Assembly: GCA_902594655.1 (NCBI GenBank)
Contig: CACJMW010000006.1
Location: forward strand, 1-49,113
Direction: 5' to 3'
DNA: 49,113 bases
Source: an uncultured Pelagibacteraceae bacterium
GTDB taxonomy: Bacteria > Pseudomonadota > Alphaproteobacteria > Pelagibacterales > Pelagibacteraceae
In this document: positions 1-7,944 of the stretch, piece after piece
Layout of the letters: each line of letters starts with the position of its first letter
Numbering within the stretch: position 1 is the first letter of the stretch
Program-made: the position numbers and the translations under genes
Notes under the pieces: generated by a model
The model's input: only the letters and a program-made list of their open reading frames with translations
Told to the model about the DNA's origin: nothing
Databases searched by the model: none

Positions 1-7
1 GGCAACA

Positions 8-57
8 TTAAGGGGAGCTCTTTGGGACAACCAAAGAGTGTACCCCTTAATTTTTTT
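8..57 (+). terminator. Intrinsic terminator of an upstream plus-strand transcript
   Basis: A two-part stem is visible: an outer arm TTAAGGGG (8-15) pairs with CCCCTTAA (43-50), and an inner arm CTCTTTGG (18-25) pairs with CCAAAGAG (31-38). They are separated by an AG/TGTA internal loop and closed by a GACAA loop. Seven T residues follow on the plus strand, and there is no T-run on the minus side, so it ends a rightward transcript that starts outside the window. It overlaps the stop codon of the convergent MFS gene. Whether the upstream gene codes for protein or RNA cannot be seen. Confidence 0.75.
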
Positions 58-1222
58 CAGTTTTTCTTAAGTCTGCATTTAATATTGAAGCAATAATTAA
101 AATTAAAAAAGGAATACAAAGTAGGTTTACTGATTTCCAACTAGTCATAGAAATTAATATTCCTGCAGATAAACTTGAGATTGCTGTAAAAGAAAATACA
201 ACCAAGTCGTTAAACCCTTGAGCTTTAAATTTTTCATCAGGCGTGTATGTAGTTACCAAAAGACTTGTTGCTGTTACAAAAAGAAAGTTCCACCCTATTC
301 CTAAAAAAATTAATCCTAATAAATAACCAATAAAAGAAGGATCTAGAAAACTTGTAATTATTGTAAAAACATAAAACAAAACTCCTAAATACATCATCTT
401 ACTAAACCCATATTTTTTTATTAATGTTCCTGTTATTAAGGATGGAAGAAACATTGCTAAAACATGAAATTGCATAACTATACCTAATTTATCTAAACTA
501 AATTTGTGGATAATATGCATGCTAATAGGAGTGGCTGTCATTAGAAAAGCCATAACAACATAAGCGAAAGATGCTGCAGTTAACGCCTGTAAAAATCTTG
601 GATCAGAAATAAATTGAATATAAGTTCTTGTGCTAATTTGTTTATCTTGTTTTGAAATGGTTTCACTCTTTTCTTTAAAAAATGCTAAAAATATAGCTGG
701 CATTAAAGTCAAAAAAGCAAGAGTAAGATATGACCCCGCATATAGATAATTAGGAATAAAGTTTTTAGTATAGTTTGCTAAACTTATGCCAATAAATGCT
801 GATACAATTCCAGCTAATAATAAAATTGAAATTGCTCTGGGAGCTTGTTCTTTCTCAACACTTTCTGCAGCTGCAAATCTATATTGATGAATAAAAGCCA
901 TACCTGCACCAAGAATAAAACAAGCAAAACAAAAAATAAAAAAATTACCTAAAATTATTGAATATGCTGCCATAAGACTTGCAACTGTGCTAGCTATTGA
1001 TGCTAAAACAAAACCAAGCCTTCGTCCGATTATACTCATAACCTTAGCCGCGAATATCGTAGATATAGCAATACCTACTATGTAAATAGATGGTGGAAGT
1101 GTTGATAAAGATTTAATTGAACTTAGTTGAGCACCTATTATTCCACTTAAAAAAACAGTTACATTCGCTGCTGTAAAACCAAATACATTACTAGCGGTGA
1201 GCAAAAATAGGTTTTTATTCAT
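47..1222 (-). CDS. MFS permease, substrate unknown
   Basis: This 391-residue, very hydrophobic protein has about 12 predicted membrane segments. The halves are joined by a charged loop near residues 185-200. A basic GRRLGF-type loop near residues 66-71 matches the MFS signature between helices 2 and 3. It therefore looks like a major facilitator superfamily secondary transporter of the inner membrane. The substrate cannot be read from the sequence. It lies 93 bp downstream of aceA in the same orientation and may or may not be cotranscribed. Its stop codon falls inside the terminator of a convergent transcript at the window edge. The start ATG opens directly on a hydrophobic helix. Family assignment is good and function is open. 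Confidence 0.8.
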   Translation of the reverse strand: MNKNLFLLTASNVFGFTAANVTVFLSGIIGAQLSSIKSLSTLPPSIYIVGIAISTIFAAKVMSIIGRRLGFVLASIASTVASLMAAYSIILGNFFIFCFACFILGAGMAFIHQYRFAAAESVEKEQAPRAISILLLAGIVSAFIGISLANYTKNFIPNYLYAGSYLTLAFLTLMPAIFLAFFKEKSETISKQDKQISTRTYIQFISDPRFLQALTAASFAYVVMAFLMTATPISMHIIHKFSLDKLGIVMQFHVLAMFLPSLITGTLIKKYGFSKMMYLGVLFYVFTIITSFLDPSFIGYLLGLIFLGIGWNFLFVTATSLLVTTYTPDEKFKAQGFNDLVVFSFTAISSLSAGILISMTSWKSVNLLCIPFLILIIASILNADLRKTEKN

Positions 1223-1315
1223 TTTGCTAACTTACACTCTTGGTAGCCAATAGCTAATATAAATTAATTATATTTAAAGCCACTGAATTGAGATGATGAA
1301 AAAAATTTTAAATAT

Positions 1316-2593
1316 TTAGAACTGCTCAGACTCAGTAGAGCCATCCATTGCGGTAGTAGAACTTTTTCCTGAACTTATTGTGTTGGATACTGCATCAAAA
1401 TAAGATGTTCCAACTTCCCTTTGATGTTTAACGCTTGTGTATCCATCTTTTTCTCTTGCGAATTCATGTTGTTGAATTTTAGAATATGCAGCCATTCCTT
1501 CTTCTTTATATTTCTCTGCTAAATCAAAAATAGCAATATTCTGTGTATGGAAACCTGCTAGAGTTATAAATTGGAATTTATAACCCATTTCAGCAATTTT
1601 TTTTTGAAATGATCCAATTTCTTCGTCTGATAAATGTTTTTTCCAATTAAAGGATGGAGAACAATTATAGGCAAGTAATTTCCCTGGAAATTTTGCATGA
1701 ATTGCATCAGCAAATTTTTTTGCTTCTTCTAAATTAGGAGTGGCAGTTTCACACCAAATTAAATCAGCGTATGGAGCGTATGCTAATCCTCTTGAGATAG
1801 CCTGGTCAATACCATCTTTAACATAAAAGAATCCCTCAGGTGATCTTTCACCTGTTAAAAAAGGTTTATCGTTTTCATCGAAGTCATTTGTAATAAGTTT
1901 TGCAGCATTAGCATCAGTTCTTGCTAAAATAATAAGGGGAACATCAGCGATATCTGATGCTAATCTTGCTGCCTTCAAATTCCTTACCATTGTACCTGTT
2001 GGAACTAAAACTTTACCACCCATATGACCACATTTTTTTTCACTTGCTAATTGATCTTCAAAGTGAACGCCTGCGGCACCTGCTTTTATAAATTTTTTTG
2101 TTAATTCAAATACATTTAACGGTCCGCCAAATCCTGCTTCTCCATCTGCAATAATTGGTAACAAATAATCAGTTCTATCTTTATCTTTCATGTCTCCATC
2201 AGTAATTTCCATATGTTGAATTTGATCTGCTCTTATCAAAGCGTTATTCATTGCCTCTACTAATTTTGGTGCGCTGTCATATGGATACAAAGATTGATCT
2301 GGATACATCTCTCCTGCACTATTTGCATCTGCTGCAACTTGCCATCCACTTAAATAAATTGCTTTAAGTCCTGCTTTTGCATGTTGCACTGCTTGATTTC
2401 CCGATAGAGAACCAAGCGTATTTACATAAGGTTCTGTATTTAATAATTTCCAAAGTTTTTCAGATTGTTGTTTACAAATAGAATGTTCAATTTTAATAGA
2501 TCCTCTTAATCTTTCAACTTCATCAGGCGTATAATCTCTTTTAATTCCTGCAAATCTTTTTAGTTTATAAGATACCTTACCTTCTGATGACAT
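1316..2593 (-). CDS. aceA: Isocitrate lyase (glyoxylate shunt)
   Basis: It cleaves isocitrate into glyoxylate and succinate in the cytoplasm, which allows growth on C2 and fatty-acyl-derived carbon. The 425-residue length is close to the usual 430. The catalytic KKCGH motif is at residues 186-190, with Cys188 as the catalytic cysteine. An ordered SGNQAVQ/SGWQVA substrate-binding region lies near residues 64-86, and [10 protein letters not shown] near 311-320. A strong GAGGAGA ribosome site lies about 5 nt before the ATG. It is the second gene after a 53-residue unknown protein (27-bp gap). Both are read away from an ScfR-type regulator gene across a dense array of TTTACAAA-like sites, so control by that regulator is likely (inference from RamB/ScfR family knowledge). 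Confidence 0.96.
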   Translation of the reverse strand: MSSEGKVSYKLKRFAGIKRDYTPDEVERLRGSIKIEHSICKQQSEKLWKLLNTEPYVNTLGSLSGNQAVQHAKAGLKAIYLSGWQVAADANSAGEMYPDQSLYPYDSAPKLVEAMNNALIRADQIQHMEITDGDMKDKDRTDYLLPIIADGEAGFGGPLNVFELTKKFIKAGAAGVHFEDQLASEKKCGHMGGKVLVPTGTMVRNLKAARLASDIADVPLIILARTDANAAKLITNDFDENDKPFLTGERSPEGFFYVKDGIDQAISRGLAYAPYADLIWCETATPNLEEAKKFADAIHAKFPGKLLAYNCSPSFNWKKHLSDEEIGSFQKKIAEMGYKFQFITLAGFHTQNIAIFDLAEKYKEEGMAAYSKIQQHEFAREKDGYTSVKHQREVGTSYFDAVSNTISSGKSSTTAMDGSTESEQF

Positions 2594-2620
2594 TCCGTCT
2601 CCTCTGATTATTTGATAGAT

Positions 2621-2782
2621 TTAAGAGCTTTGATTTTGATCATTGTTTTCTAGGCTCATTTCATTCATTCCACTTGAGCCCCAATCACAATGGTCGTCTC
2701 TGAGGTAAATACCTCTTGATTTATGTTCTTTGATATCTTGCTCTGTAATCTGGTTTTGTGTATTTTTATTAAATTCGTTCAT
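2621..2782 (-). CDS. Small conserved-looking unknown protein upstream of aceA
   Basis: This short reading frame of 53 residues is hydrophilic and acidic. It begins MNEFNKNTQ and carries a central RGIYLRDDHCDWGSSG segment followed by a polar tail. It has no membrane segment or signal peptide. It sits 27 bp upstream of aceA in the same direction and starts exactly at the edge of a 20-bp palindrome holding a TATAAT box 7 bp before its ATG. That spacing would give a leaderless or near-leaderless mRNA; no Shine-Dalgarno sequence is visible. The clean stop, codon use like its neighbours and position as first gene of the aceA unit support a real gene. I do not recognise the family. A role linked to isocitrate lyase is only guilt by association. 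Confidence 0.65.
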   Translation of the reverse strand: MNEFNKNTQNQITEQDIKEHKSRGIYLRDDHCDWGSSGMNEMSLENNDQNQSS

Positions 2783-2886
2783 GTAAATTATATAATTTAC
2801 AATATTTACAAAATAAAGGATAATGTTACTTTTTCCTTGTAAACATTGGAAATTTTTTGTAAATTAATATTTACAAAATTTACAAA
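2782..2886. promoter_or_regulatory. Divergent operator array between the aceA unit and the ScfR-type regulator
   Basis: A perfect 20-bp palindrome TGTAAATTATATAATTTACA lies at 2782-2801. TTTACAAA or its complement TTTGTAAA recurs at 2805-2812, 2856-2863, 2870-2877 and 2879-2886, with a 7-bp TTGTAAA at 2837-2843. RamB/ScfR-family regulators are known to bind TTTGCAAA-like elements, so this AT-shifted version is probably the operator for both the aceA unit and autoregulation of the regulator. The TATAAT inside the palindrome serves as a likely -10 element for the leftward transcript. Confidence 0.6.
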
Positions 2887-2896
2887 TAGAAAATTT

Positions 2897-4321
2897 ATGA
2901 GTACAGAAACATTAAAAATTGGTCCAAAAATCAAGGCTTTTAGAAGACAACTAGGGCTTCAAGCAAACAAGTTCGCTGAGGATCTGGGAATATCACCTAG
3001 TTATTTAAATTTAATTGAAAGTGGCAAGAGAAAAATTGATGGAGATTTACTTCTTAAGGTTTGTGATAAATTAAAGATACAATTATCTGACCTTACAGCG
3101 AAATCAGACTTAAATTTATATAATAATATATCTGAAATATTAGACGACTCTCTTTTTGAAGATTTAGATATTCTTGCTCCAGAAGTAAAAGACCTTGTTT
3201 CAACAAATCCGAAGATTGGCAAAGCTATACTAAGATTGGGTGATATTTTAAAAAAGAAAGATCACGAGCTTGTAAATAAAATTGAAAAGCTTTCTGGAAA
3301 AATTGTAGATAATAGAAAAAATTCATTTCCAGGGGAAGTTATAGCAGATTTTGTTCAAGAGAATAAAAACTATTTTCCTAAACTTGAACAATTTGCAGAA
3401 AAAATTTTTAATGAAATTCAAAAAAATAATCGAACAAGATATATTGCACTATGTGAGTATCTTTACTCTAAATATTCAATTACAGTAAAAGATGTAATTC
3501 CAGATGATAGTAAACCATTTTCTAAAATATATCATAAAAACAAGAAAGAACTGTTATTAAGTGACTATAATTCTTTAGAAACAAAAAAGCTTTATGCAGC
3601 TGCACAGGTTGCTCAAGAAGGTGCATCAGAAGAAATTAACGAATACCTGGAAACTTTTAAATTCCCATCTACTGAATCGAAGAATTTAGCTAAGGTTGCT
3701 CTACTTAATTATTGTGGAGCTGCAATTCTAATGCCATACAAATTATTTCATGCAGAGTGTAAAAAATTAAAATATGATTTAGAGCTTTTACAAAATACGT
3801 TTGCAACTTCTTTTGAACAAGTTGCACACAGAGTAACATGTTTACAAGATCCAAAACTGCCAGGAATTCCGTTCCATATGTTGCGTGTTGATATGGCTGG
3901 AAATATTTCAAAAAGATTTTCAATTTCTGGGATAGAAATTCCTAGATATGGAGGAGCGTGTCCAAGATGGAATGTTTACTCTGCTTTTTCTAGACCAAAT
4001 ATAATTCAAGTTGCTGTTAGTAGAATGACTAATGGAGAAAAATATGTTTGTATTGCACGGACTGTTGAAAAAGGTGTAGGAAAATTCGGGAAACCTAAAG
4101 GAATGTTATCAATTGGTTTAGGTTGTGAGGCTAAGTATGCAAAAGATTTTGTTTATACAGAAAATATAGATGTAAACGATAAAAAAACTGAAACGCCTAT
4201 AGGTGTTTCATGTAGAACTTGTGATAGATTAGATTGCGCTCAAAGAGCATTTCCACCACTTCATAAAAAATTTGATGTAGATATAAATAATAGAGGTGTA
4301 TCTGTATACGTAAATGAGTAA
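2897..4321 (+). CDS. XRE-family short-chain fatty acyl transcriptional regulator (ScfR/RamB-like)
   Basis: A cytoplasmic DNA-binding regulator of about 474 residues. An XRE helix-turn-helix spans roughly residues 8-62 (IKAFRRQLG, SPSYLNLIESGKR). A central IrrE-N-terminal-like/DUF955 segment follows (AAILMPYKLF, FEQVAHRVTCLQ). The DUF2083-type C-terminal domain has RYGGACPRWNV and ends in a cysteine cluster CRTCDRLDC followed by QRAFPP. Family members sense acyl-CoA status and control acetate, propionate or glyoxylate-shunt genes. Its divergent position from aceA fits that role. I chose the ATG at 2897 rather than an upstream ATG at 2846, because the extra 17 residues would be encoded by the operator repeats and do not belong to the HTH domain. 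No clear ribosome site precedes either start. Confidence 0.88.
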   Translation: MSTETLKIGPKIKAFRRQLGLQANKFAEDLGISPSYLNLIESGKRKIDGDLLLKVCDKLKIQLSDLTAKSDLNLYNNISEILDDSLFEDLDILAPEVKDLVSTNPKIGKAILRLGDILKKKDHELVNKIEKLSGKIVDNRKNSFPGEVIADFVQENKNYFPKLEQFAEKIFNEIQKNNRTRYIALCEYLYSKYSITVKDVIPDDSKPFSKIYHKNKKELLLSDYNSLETKKLYAAAQVAQEGASEEINEYLETFKFPSTESKNLAKVALLNYCGAAILMPYKLFHAECKKLKYDLELLQNTFATSFEQVAHRVTCLQDPKLPGIPFHMLRVDMAGNISKRFSISGIEIPRYGGACPRWNVYSAFSRPNIIQVAVSRMTNGEKYVCIARTVEKGVGKFGKPKGMLSIGLGCEAKYAKDFVYTENIDVNDKKTETPIGVSCRTCDRLDCAQRAFPPLHKKFDVDINNRGVSVYVNE

Positions 4322-4323
4322 TT

Positions 4324-5937
4324 TTATTCTGAAGTTTTATATTTACTTTTATTAATAATATAAACAAACATAATTGGTAAAATTAGAGTTAACAGCGTTA
4401 CCACGATTAATAGAATTCCTAACTCTGAATAATCTGCTGTTGATTGAATTTCACCAGATACTTTATCTTTAACTTCTCTTGTAACTGTAAAAACATTATT
4501 TAAATATTTCGTTCCCAATGCACTTGCTGACAATGCAAGGTTAGTAAAAGATGCAAATACTGCAAAAAAGGTTGCTTTTAAATGAGATGGAGCATTTTTA
4601 GCAATCCATGCCAATAATGGTATCATAGAAACTTGACCCAATGGGGATTCTAAAGCAGTGTTTATTAGAGCGATAAATTTGGCATCAACAATGCCTCCTG
4701 TAATGGATGCTGTCCAATTATGAAAACCATAGTACATTCCAACACTTGGTAGAAATAATATTGAACCAGCAATAGATAAAACCACTATAATTTTGGCGAT
4801 AGAATTCTTAGCCATAAATGGTCTTAAAAGAACTATTCCAGCTAAAGTTAGAACAGATGCTAATAAAGATAATACTGAGAAAAACTGCTCATTAAACTCA
4901 AGTACATCTATCTCAAACCAGGTAAGTCCAGGGCCTGGTCCAGGCATTGCTCTAAAGATAAATATTATTACAGCTGTTCCAACAATAGTTAATCTTAAAT
5001 TTTCTGGAAGTTCCTTAATAAGTTTAAACATTAAGAACAAAATAATTACAACAGATCCAATAAATACAATTTCTTGTGCGAATGGAACTTTAAACGAACC
5101 TATACTTAAAGTAAAAATAACAAAGATAAGACTTCCGCCTAAAATCCACCAGTTTACTTTTGTCTTCTCCCCTTCTCTCTCTTCTTTTAATTCTAAACCT
5201 TGGGATTGTAATTTTTTAATTTTTTGATTTCTTAAGTATGCTGCTAAAAATACTCCAAGCACAGATACGACTGGTATGATTAATGCATAAATATAAATTG
5301 ATCCATACAATTCAATTTTATCTGCTTGTTCTAAACTATCTACGTTGCTGAATAAAATTACATTAGCAAGTGCAACTAATACAGTACCACCAATAATAGC
5401 AAACCTTCCTAGTGTTTGCATGGTTGTATGCATTATTTTAATTTGATCCCTACTATAATCAACACCTTGATCATCGATTAATGGAACAGCCTCTACTGTC
5501 ATCGCATCAGCCACAACGTCTTGCACAACATATCCAACAGGTGCGAGTATGACACTTATAACAAACCATGTTTCGACTGTTAAAATTGTAGACATGTACT
5601 CTGTATGAATTATTAATCCATACATAATCAGTAGACTTAAACTGATTAACCCAGCTCCAAAGAAAACCATATAATTTTTTTTGTTCCAGATAAGATCAAC
5701 CAAGTGACCTAATGGCATTTTAAGAGCCCATGGTATCCCTGCCCAAAAACCTAAGCCTGCTAGAAATGCAGCTGACAAATTCAAATAATCTTTAACAAAG
5801 AAAGTTCCTACAATACCTGTTAAGCCGGAAATTCCAGCTGCTAGATATATCATTAATGGCGGAAGATAGGTCCACTTAAATTGTCTTCCTAAGTCTAAAA
5901 AAGTACTGTCTAAAAAATTTGCTATTCTATTAATCAT
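4324..5937 (-). CDS. BT1/folate-biopterin-type MFS transporter
   Basis: This 537-residue inner-membrane protein has about 12 predicted helices. The N-terminal half has the GYVVQDVVADAMTVE motif near residues 135-150, matching the DVVAD-E signature of the folate-biopterin transporter (BT1) branch of the major facilitator superfamily. A charged loop near residues 238-260 separates the halves. Length agrees with the family (about 450-550). The substrate in bacteria is poorly known and folate or pterin uptake should not be assumed. It is read leftward towards the end of the ScfR-type regulator with a 2-bp gap, and its first codons overlap the end of a 54-residue membrane protein gene, so the two are translationally linked. 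Confidence 0.78.
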   Translation of the reverse strand: MINRIANFLDSTFLDLGRQFKWTYLPPLMIYLAAGISGLTGIVGTFFVKDYLNLSAAFLAGLGFWAGIPWALKMPLGHLVDLIWNKKNYMVFFGAGLISLSLLIMYGLIIHTEYMSTILTVETWFVISVILAPVGYVVQDVVADAMTVEAVPLIDDQGVDYSRDQIKIMHTTMQTLGRFAIIGGTVLVALANVILFSNVDSLEQADKIELYGSIYIYALIIPVVSVLGVFLAAYLRNQKIKKLQSQGLELKEEREGEKTKVNWWILGGSLIFVIFTLSIGSFKVPFAQEIVFIGSVVIILFLMFKLIKELPENLRLTIVGTAVIIFIFRAMPGPGPGLTWFEIDVLEFNEQFFSVLSLLASVLTLAGIVLLRPFMAKNSIAKIIVVLSIAGSILFLPSVGMYYGFHNWTASITGGIVDAKFIALINTALESPLGQVSMIPLLAWIAKNAPSHLKATFFAVFASFTNLALSASALGTKYLNNVFTVTREVKDKVSGEIQSTADYSELGILLIVVTLLTLILPIMFVYIINKSKYKTSE

Positions 5938-6094
5938 AAAGAAGCCAAGCTAAAACAACTAATGCTACGATAATTATTCCACCGACTATTTTATAAGTTT
6001 TAAATCCTAGTTTATTTAAAATAAATTCATCAATCTTTTTCCAAAAAATAACAATTAAAAATAATAAAATTAAAGGTAGTATTATTTTAATCAT
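5930..6094 (-). CDS. Small two-helix membrane protein
   Basis: The reading frame encodes 54 residues: an N-terminal hydrophobic helix (residues 2-18), a short charged loop with a KKIDEF stretch, and a second helix (about residues 37-52) ending WLLYD. Its stop overlaps the start of the BT1-type transporter by 8 bp, and it begins 5 bp after the cytochrome c' gene ends, so it sits inside a leftward operon. The frame is intact and fits the gap between neighbours exactly. I do not recognise the family. It could be a transporter accessory or a general small membrane protein. Confidence 0.6.
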   Translation of the reverse strand: MIKIILPLILLFLIVIFWKKIDEFILNKLGFKTYKIVGGIIIVALVVLAWLLYD

Positions 6095-6099
6095 TAAAC

Positions 6100-6543
6100 T
6101 TAATGTTCTTCTCTGAATTTACTGTGGCAAGCTTTGCAATTTGACCACATATATGTTGTTAACGTTCCTCTAATATCATCTGCGTCCTCTATCACTGATG
6201 CTAAAGTTAACATATCATCAGAAGCTTTTTGCATAAGTGCATTGAACTCGTCTTTATTTTCCCAAATTGTTGGTAGCGCCTCTGTATCAAAACCTTCTTT
6301 TGAGTTTTCTGGAAAATAATCTAGTAAATTTTTATAATTCTCACTCATTTTATTCATTAATTCTATAGCTGCTTCAAACTCAATATCACTTGATAGTGCC
6401 TGAACTCTTTTTGCTGTTTTATAGTTTTCACTGAATATTGCTTGTCTGCCTTTAATTATTTCCTCAACTGATAGCTCTGAGAACGCTGGAAAGGTGAATA
6501 AAGTAAGTAAAATCAACAAAAATATATTTTTTAATAACTTCAT
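6100..6543 (-). CDS. Cytochrome c' family (class II cytochrome c), periplasmic
   Basis: A 147-residue protein with a signal peptide at residues 1-22 (LLILLTLFTFPAFS) and a single C-terminal haem motif CKACH at residues 136-140, followed by SKFREEH. Haem binding near the C-terminus of a four-helix bundle is diagnostic for class II cytochromes. It probably carries electrons or binds small gases (NO, CO) in the periplasm. It is transcribed divergently from a cytochrome b561, a common functional partner. Only 19 bp separate the two start codons, so the two promoters must overlap the neighbouring coding regions. No Shine-Dalgarno sequence is evident. Confidence 0.88.
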   Translation of the reverse strand: MKLLKNIFLLILLTLFTFPAFSELSVEEIIKGRQAIFSENYKTAKRVQALSSDIEFEAAIELMNKMSENYKNLLDYFPENSKEGFDTEALPTIWENKDEFNALMQKASDDMLTLASVIEDADDIRGTLTTYMWSNCKACHSKFREEH

Positions 6544-6562
6544 AATATGTTTAAATTTAAAT

Positions 6563-7087
6563 ATGCAATTAACTAATAGTATATCGGAATACGGATTAGT
6601 ATCAAAACTATTTCACTGGCTAACTTTTGTCGCGCTGTTGATACAAATACCAATGGGATTTTATTTAGTAGATTTAGATTATTCAGATTACAGGATTTTC
6701 ATTGAAGATATTCATGTAACATTGGGATTATCAATATTTTACTTGGTTCTATTTAGACTTTTATATAAATTTATAAATCCTACCCCTGCTTTACAGCCTG
6801 CAATATTTTCAGGTCAAAAAATAATTGCTAAACTTAATCATTTTGCACTTTATATTACCTTATTATCAGTAACAATCTCTGGAACTTTAAAAAAATTATT
6901 TAATGGGGAAAGTTTAAATTTCTTGTTTAAAATAAAACTTAAAAGTGACTTTGATAAAGCAGATTTTTTCTATGATATACATATCTATTCAAATTACACT
7001 TTAATTGCTTTGATTTCTTTGCATGTATTTGCTGTAATTATTCATAGAGTTTTATTTAAAGAAAATATTTTAAAAAGAATTACCTAA
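6563..7087 (+). CDS. Cytochrome b561, inner membrane
   Basis: A 174-residue four-helix membrane protein. Candidate haem ligands are His18 (FHWLT), His51 (EDIHVTLG), His93 and His140/His154 (ISLHVFAVIIHR), as expected for bacterial b561 proteins that pass electrons between quinol and a periplasmic acceptor. The divergent cytochrome c' is the obvious candidate partner. I start at the ATG at 6563. A longer frame from 6494 would add 23 residues read antisense through the signal peptide of the neighbour, and b561 proteins normally begin just before the first His-containing helix. A DMT-family transporter follows 14 bp downstream and may share the transcript. Confidence 0.88.
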   Translation: MQLTNSISEYGLVSKLFHWLTFVALLIQIPMGFYLVDLDYSDYRIFIEDIHVTLGLSIFYLVLFRLLYKFINPTPALQPAIFSGQKIIAKLNHFALYITLLSVTISGTLKKLFNGESLNFLFKIKLKSDFDKADFFYDIHIYSNYTLIALISLHVFAVIIHRVLFKENILKRIT

Positions 7088-7101
7088 ATAAATTCAAATA
7101 A

Positions 7102-7944
7102 ATGGAAGATAAAGTTTTTTTTATAATACTTTTGGCTACTATTATGCATGCTAGCTGGAATGCTATGGTCAAAAAGCATTCGGACAAAACTGTAGCCTTA
7201 GCTGGAATAATTCTTGGGCATATACCGTTATCTGTGGTTGCAATCATAGTTTTACCACTCCCCTCAAGTGAAAGTATTCCTTATATAATTGTAAGCGCAC
7301 TTATCCATCAAGGTTATCAATGGTACTTATTATCCTCTTACCAAATAGGAGAATTTACGAAAGTATATCCAATATGCAGAGGTTTTGGACCTTTGGTTGC
7401 AACTTTCATATCATTAATCTTTTTAGGAGTAGTTTTTAATATACTAACAACAGTTTCAATACTTCTGCTTTGTTTTGGTATTATGATGTTAGGTTTTAAA
7501 GTTGATAATAAAGAAAAAAATTCAAATGTTTTAAAATACTCTTTGCTAACTGGTTTTTTTATTGGCTTGTACTCATTAGTTGATGGATATGGTGCAAGAA
7601 TAAGTGCTTCGGCTATTTCCTTCATGAGTTTCTCTTTTATTTTAAGCGCGATCATATTTCCGTTTTTATTAAAACTTAAAAAAGAGGAAAATATTGTTTC
7701 TAGAATTTCTAAAGATGGAAAATTTATATTTTGGGTTGGAGGTTCTATGTCTTATGTAATTTATATGATTGTTATCTGGGGCTTTACTCAAGCGCCCATA
7801 CCTATGGTTGCTGCATTAAGAGAAACAAGTATATTTTTTTCAATCTTTATTGGTTATTTCTTTTTAAGTGAAAGAATAACCCCAGCAAAAATTTTTTCAG
7901 TTTTATTAATTCTTGCTGGAGTTATCGGTTTAAAACTATTTTAA
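7102..7944 (+). CDS. EamA/DMT-superfamily transporter
   Basis: A 280-residue protein with ten predicted membrane helices arranged as two EamA repeats (about residues 1-135 and 140-280). The first repeat opens with a HASWNAMVKKHSDK sequence typical of this family, and the second ends with the usual short helix pair (FFLSERITPAKIFSVLL). Such proteins export or import small metabolites at the inner membrane, and the substrate here is unknown. It follows the b561 gene closely and converges with the PiT-like gene, overlapping its end by 4 bp. Confidence 0.83.
   Translation: MEDKVFFIILLATIMHASWNAMVKKHSDKTVALAGIILGHIPLSVVAIIVLPLPSSESIPYIIVSALIHQGYQWYLLSSYQIGEFTKVYPICRGFGPLVATFISLIFLGVVFNILTTVSILLLCFGIMMLGFKVDNKEKNSNVLKYSLLTGFFIGLYSLVDGYGARISASAISFMSFSFILSAIIFPFLLKLKKEENIVSRISKDGKFIFWVGGSMSYVIYMIVIWGFTQAPIPMVAALRETSIFFSIFIGYFFLSERITPAKIFSVLLILAGVIGLKLF

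Noticed and set aside
2846-2896. Upstream ATG that would lengthen the ScfR-type regulator by 17 residues
   Set aside because: The extra codons are made of the TTTACAAA operator repeats and precede the normal start of the helix-turn-helix domain.
4793-5227. 144-codon open frame opposite the BT1-type transporter
   Set aside because: It lies wholly inside a well-supported gene on the other strand and has no recognisable domain or ribosome site.
6494-6562. Upstream ATG that would lengthen cytochrome b561 by 23 residues
   Set aside because: It would read antisense through the cytochrome c' signal peptide and adds no b561 feature.
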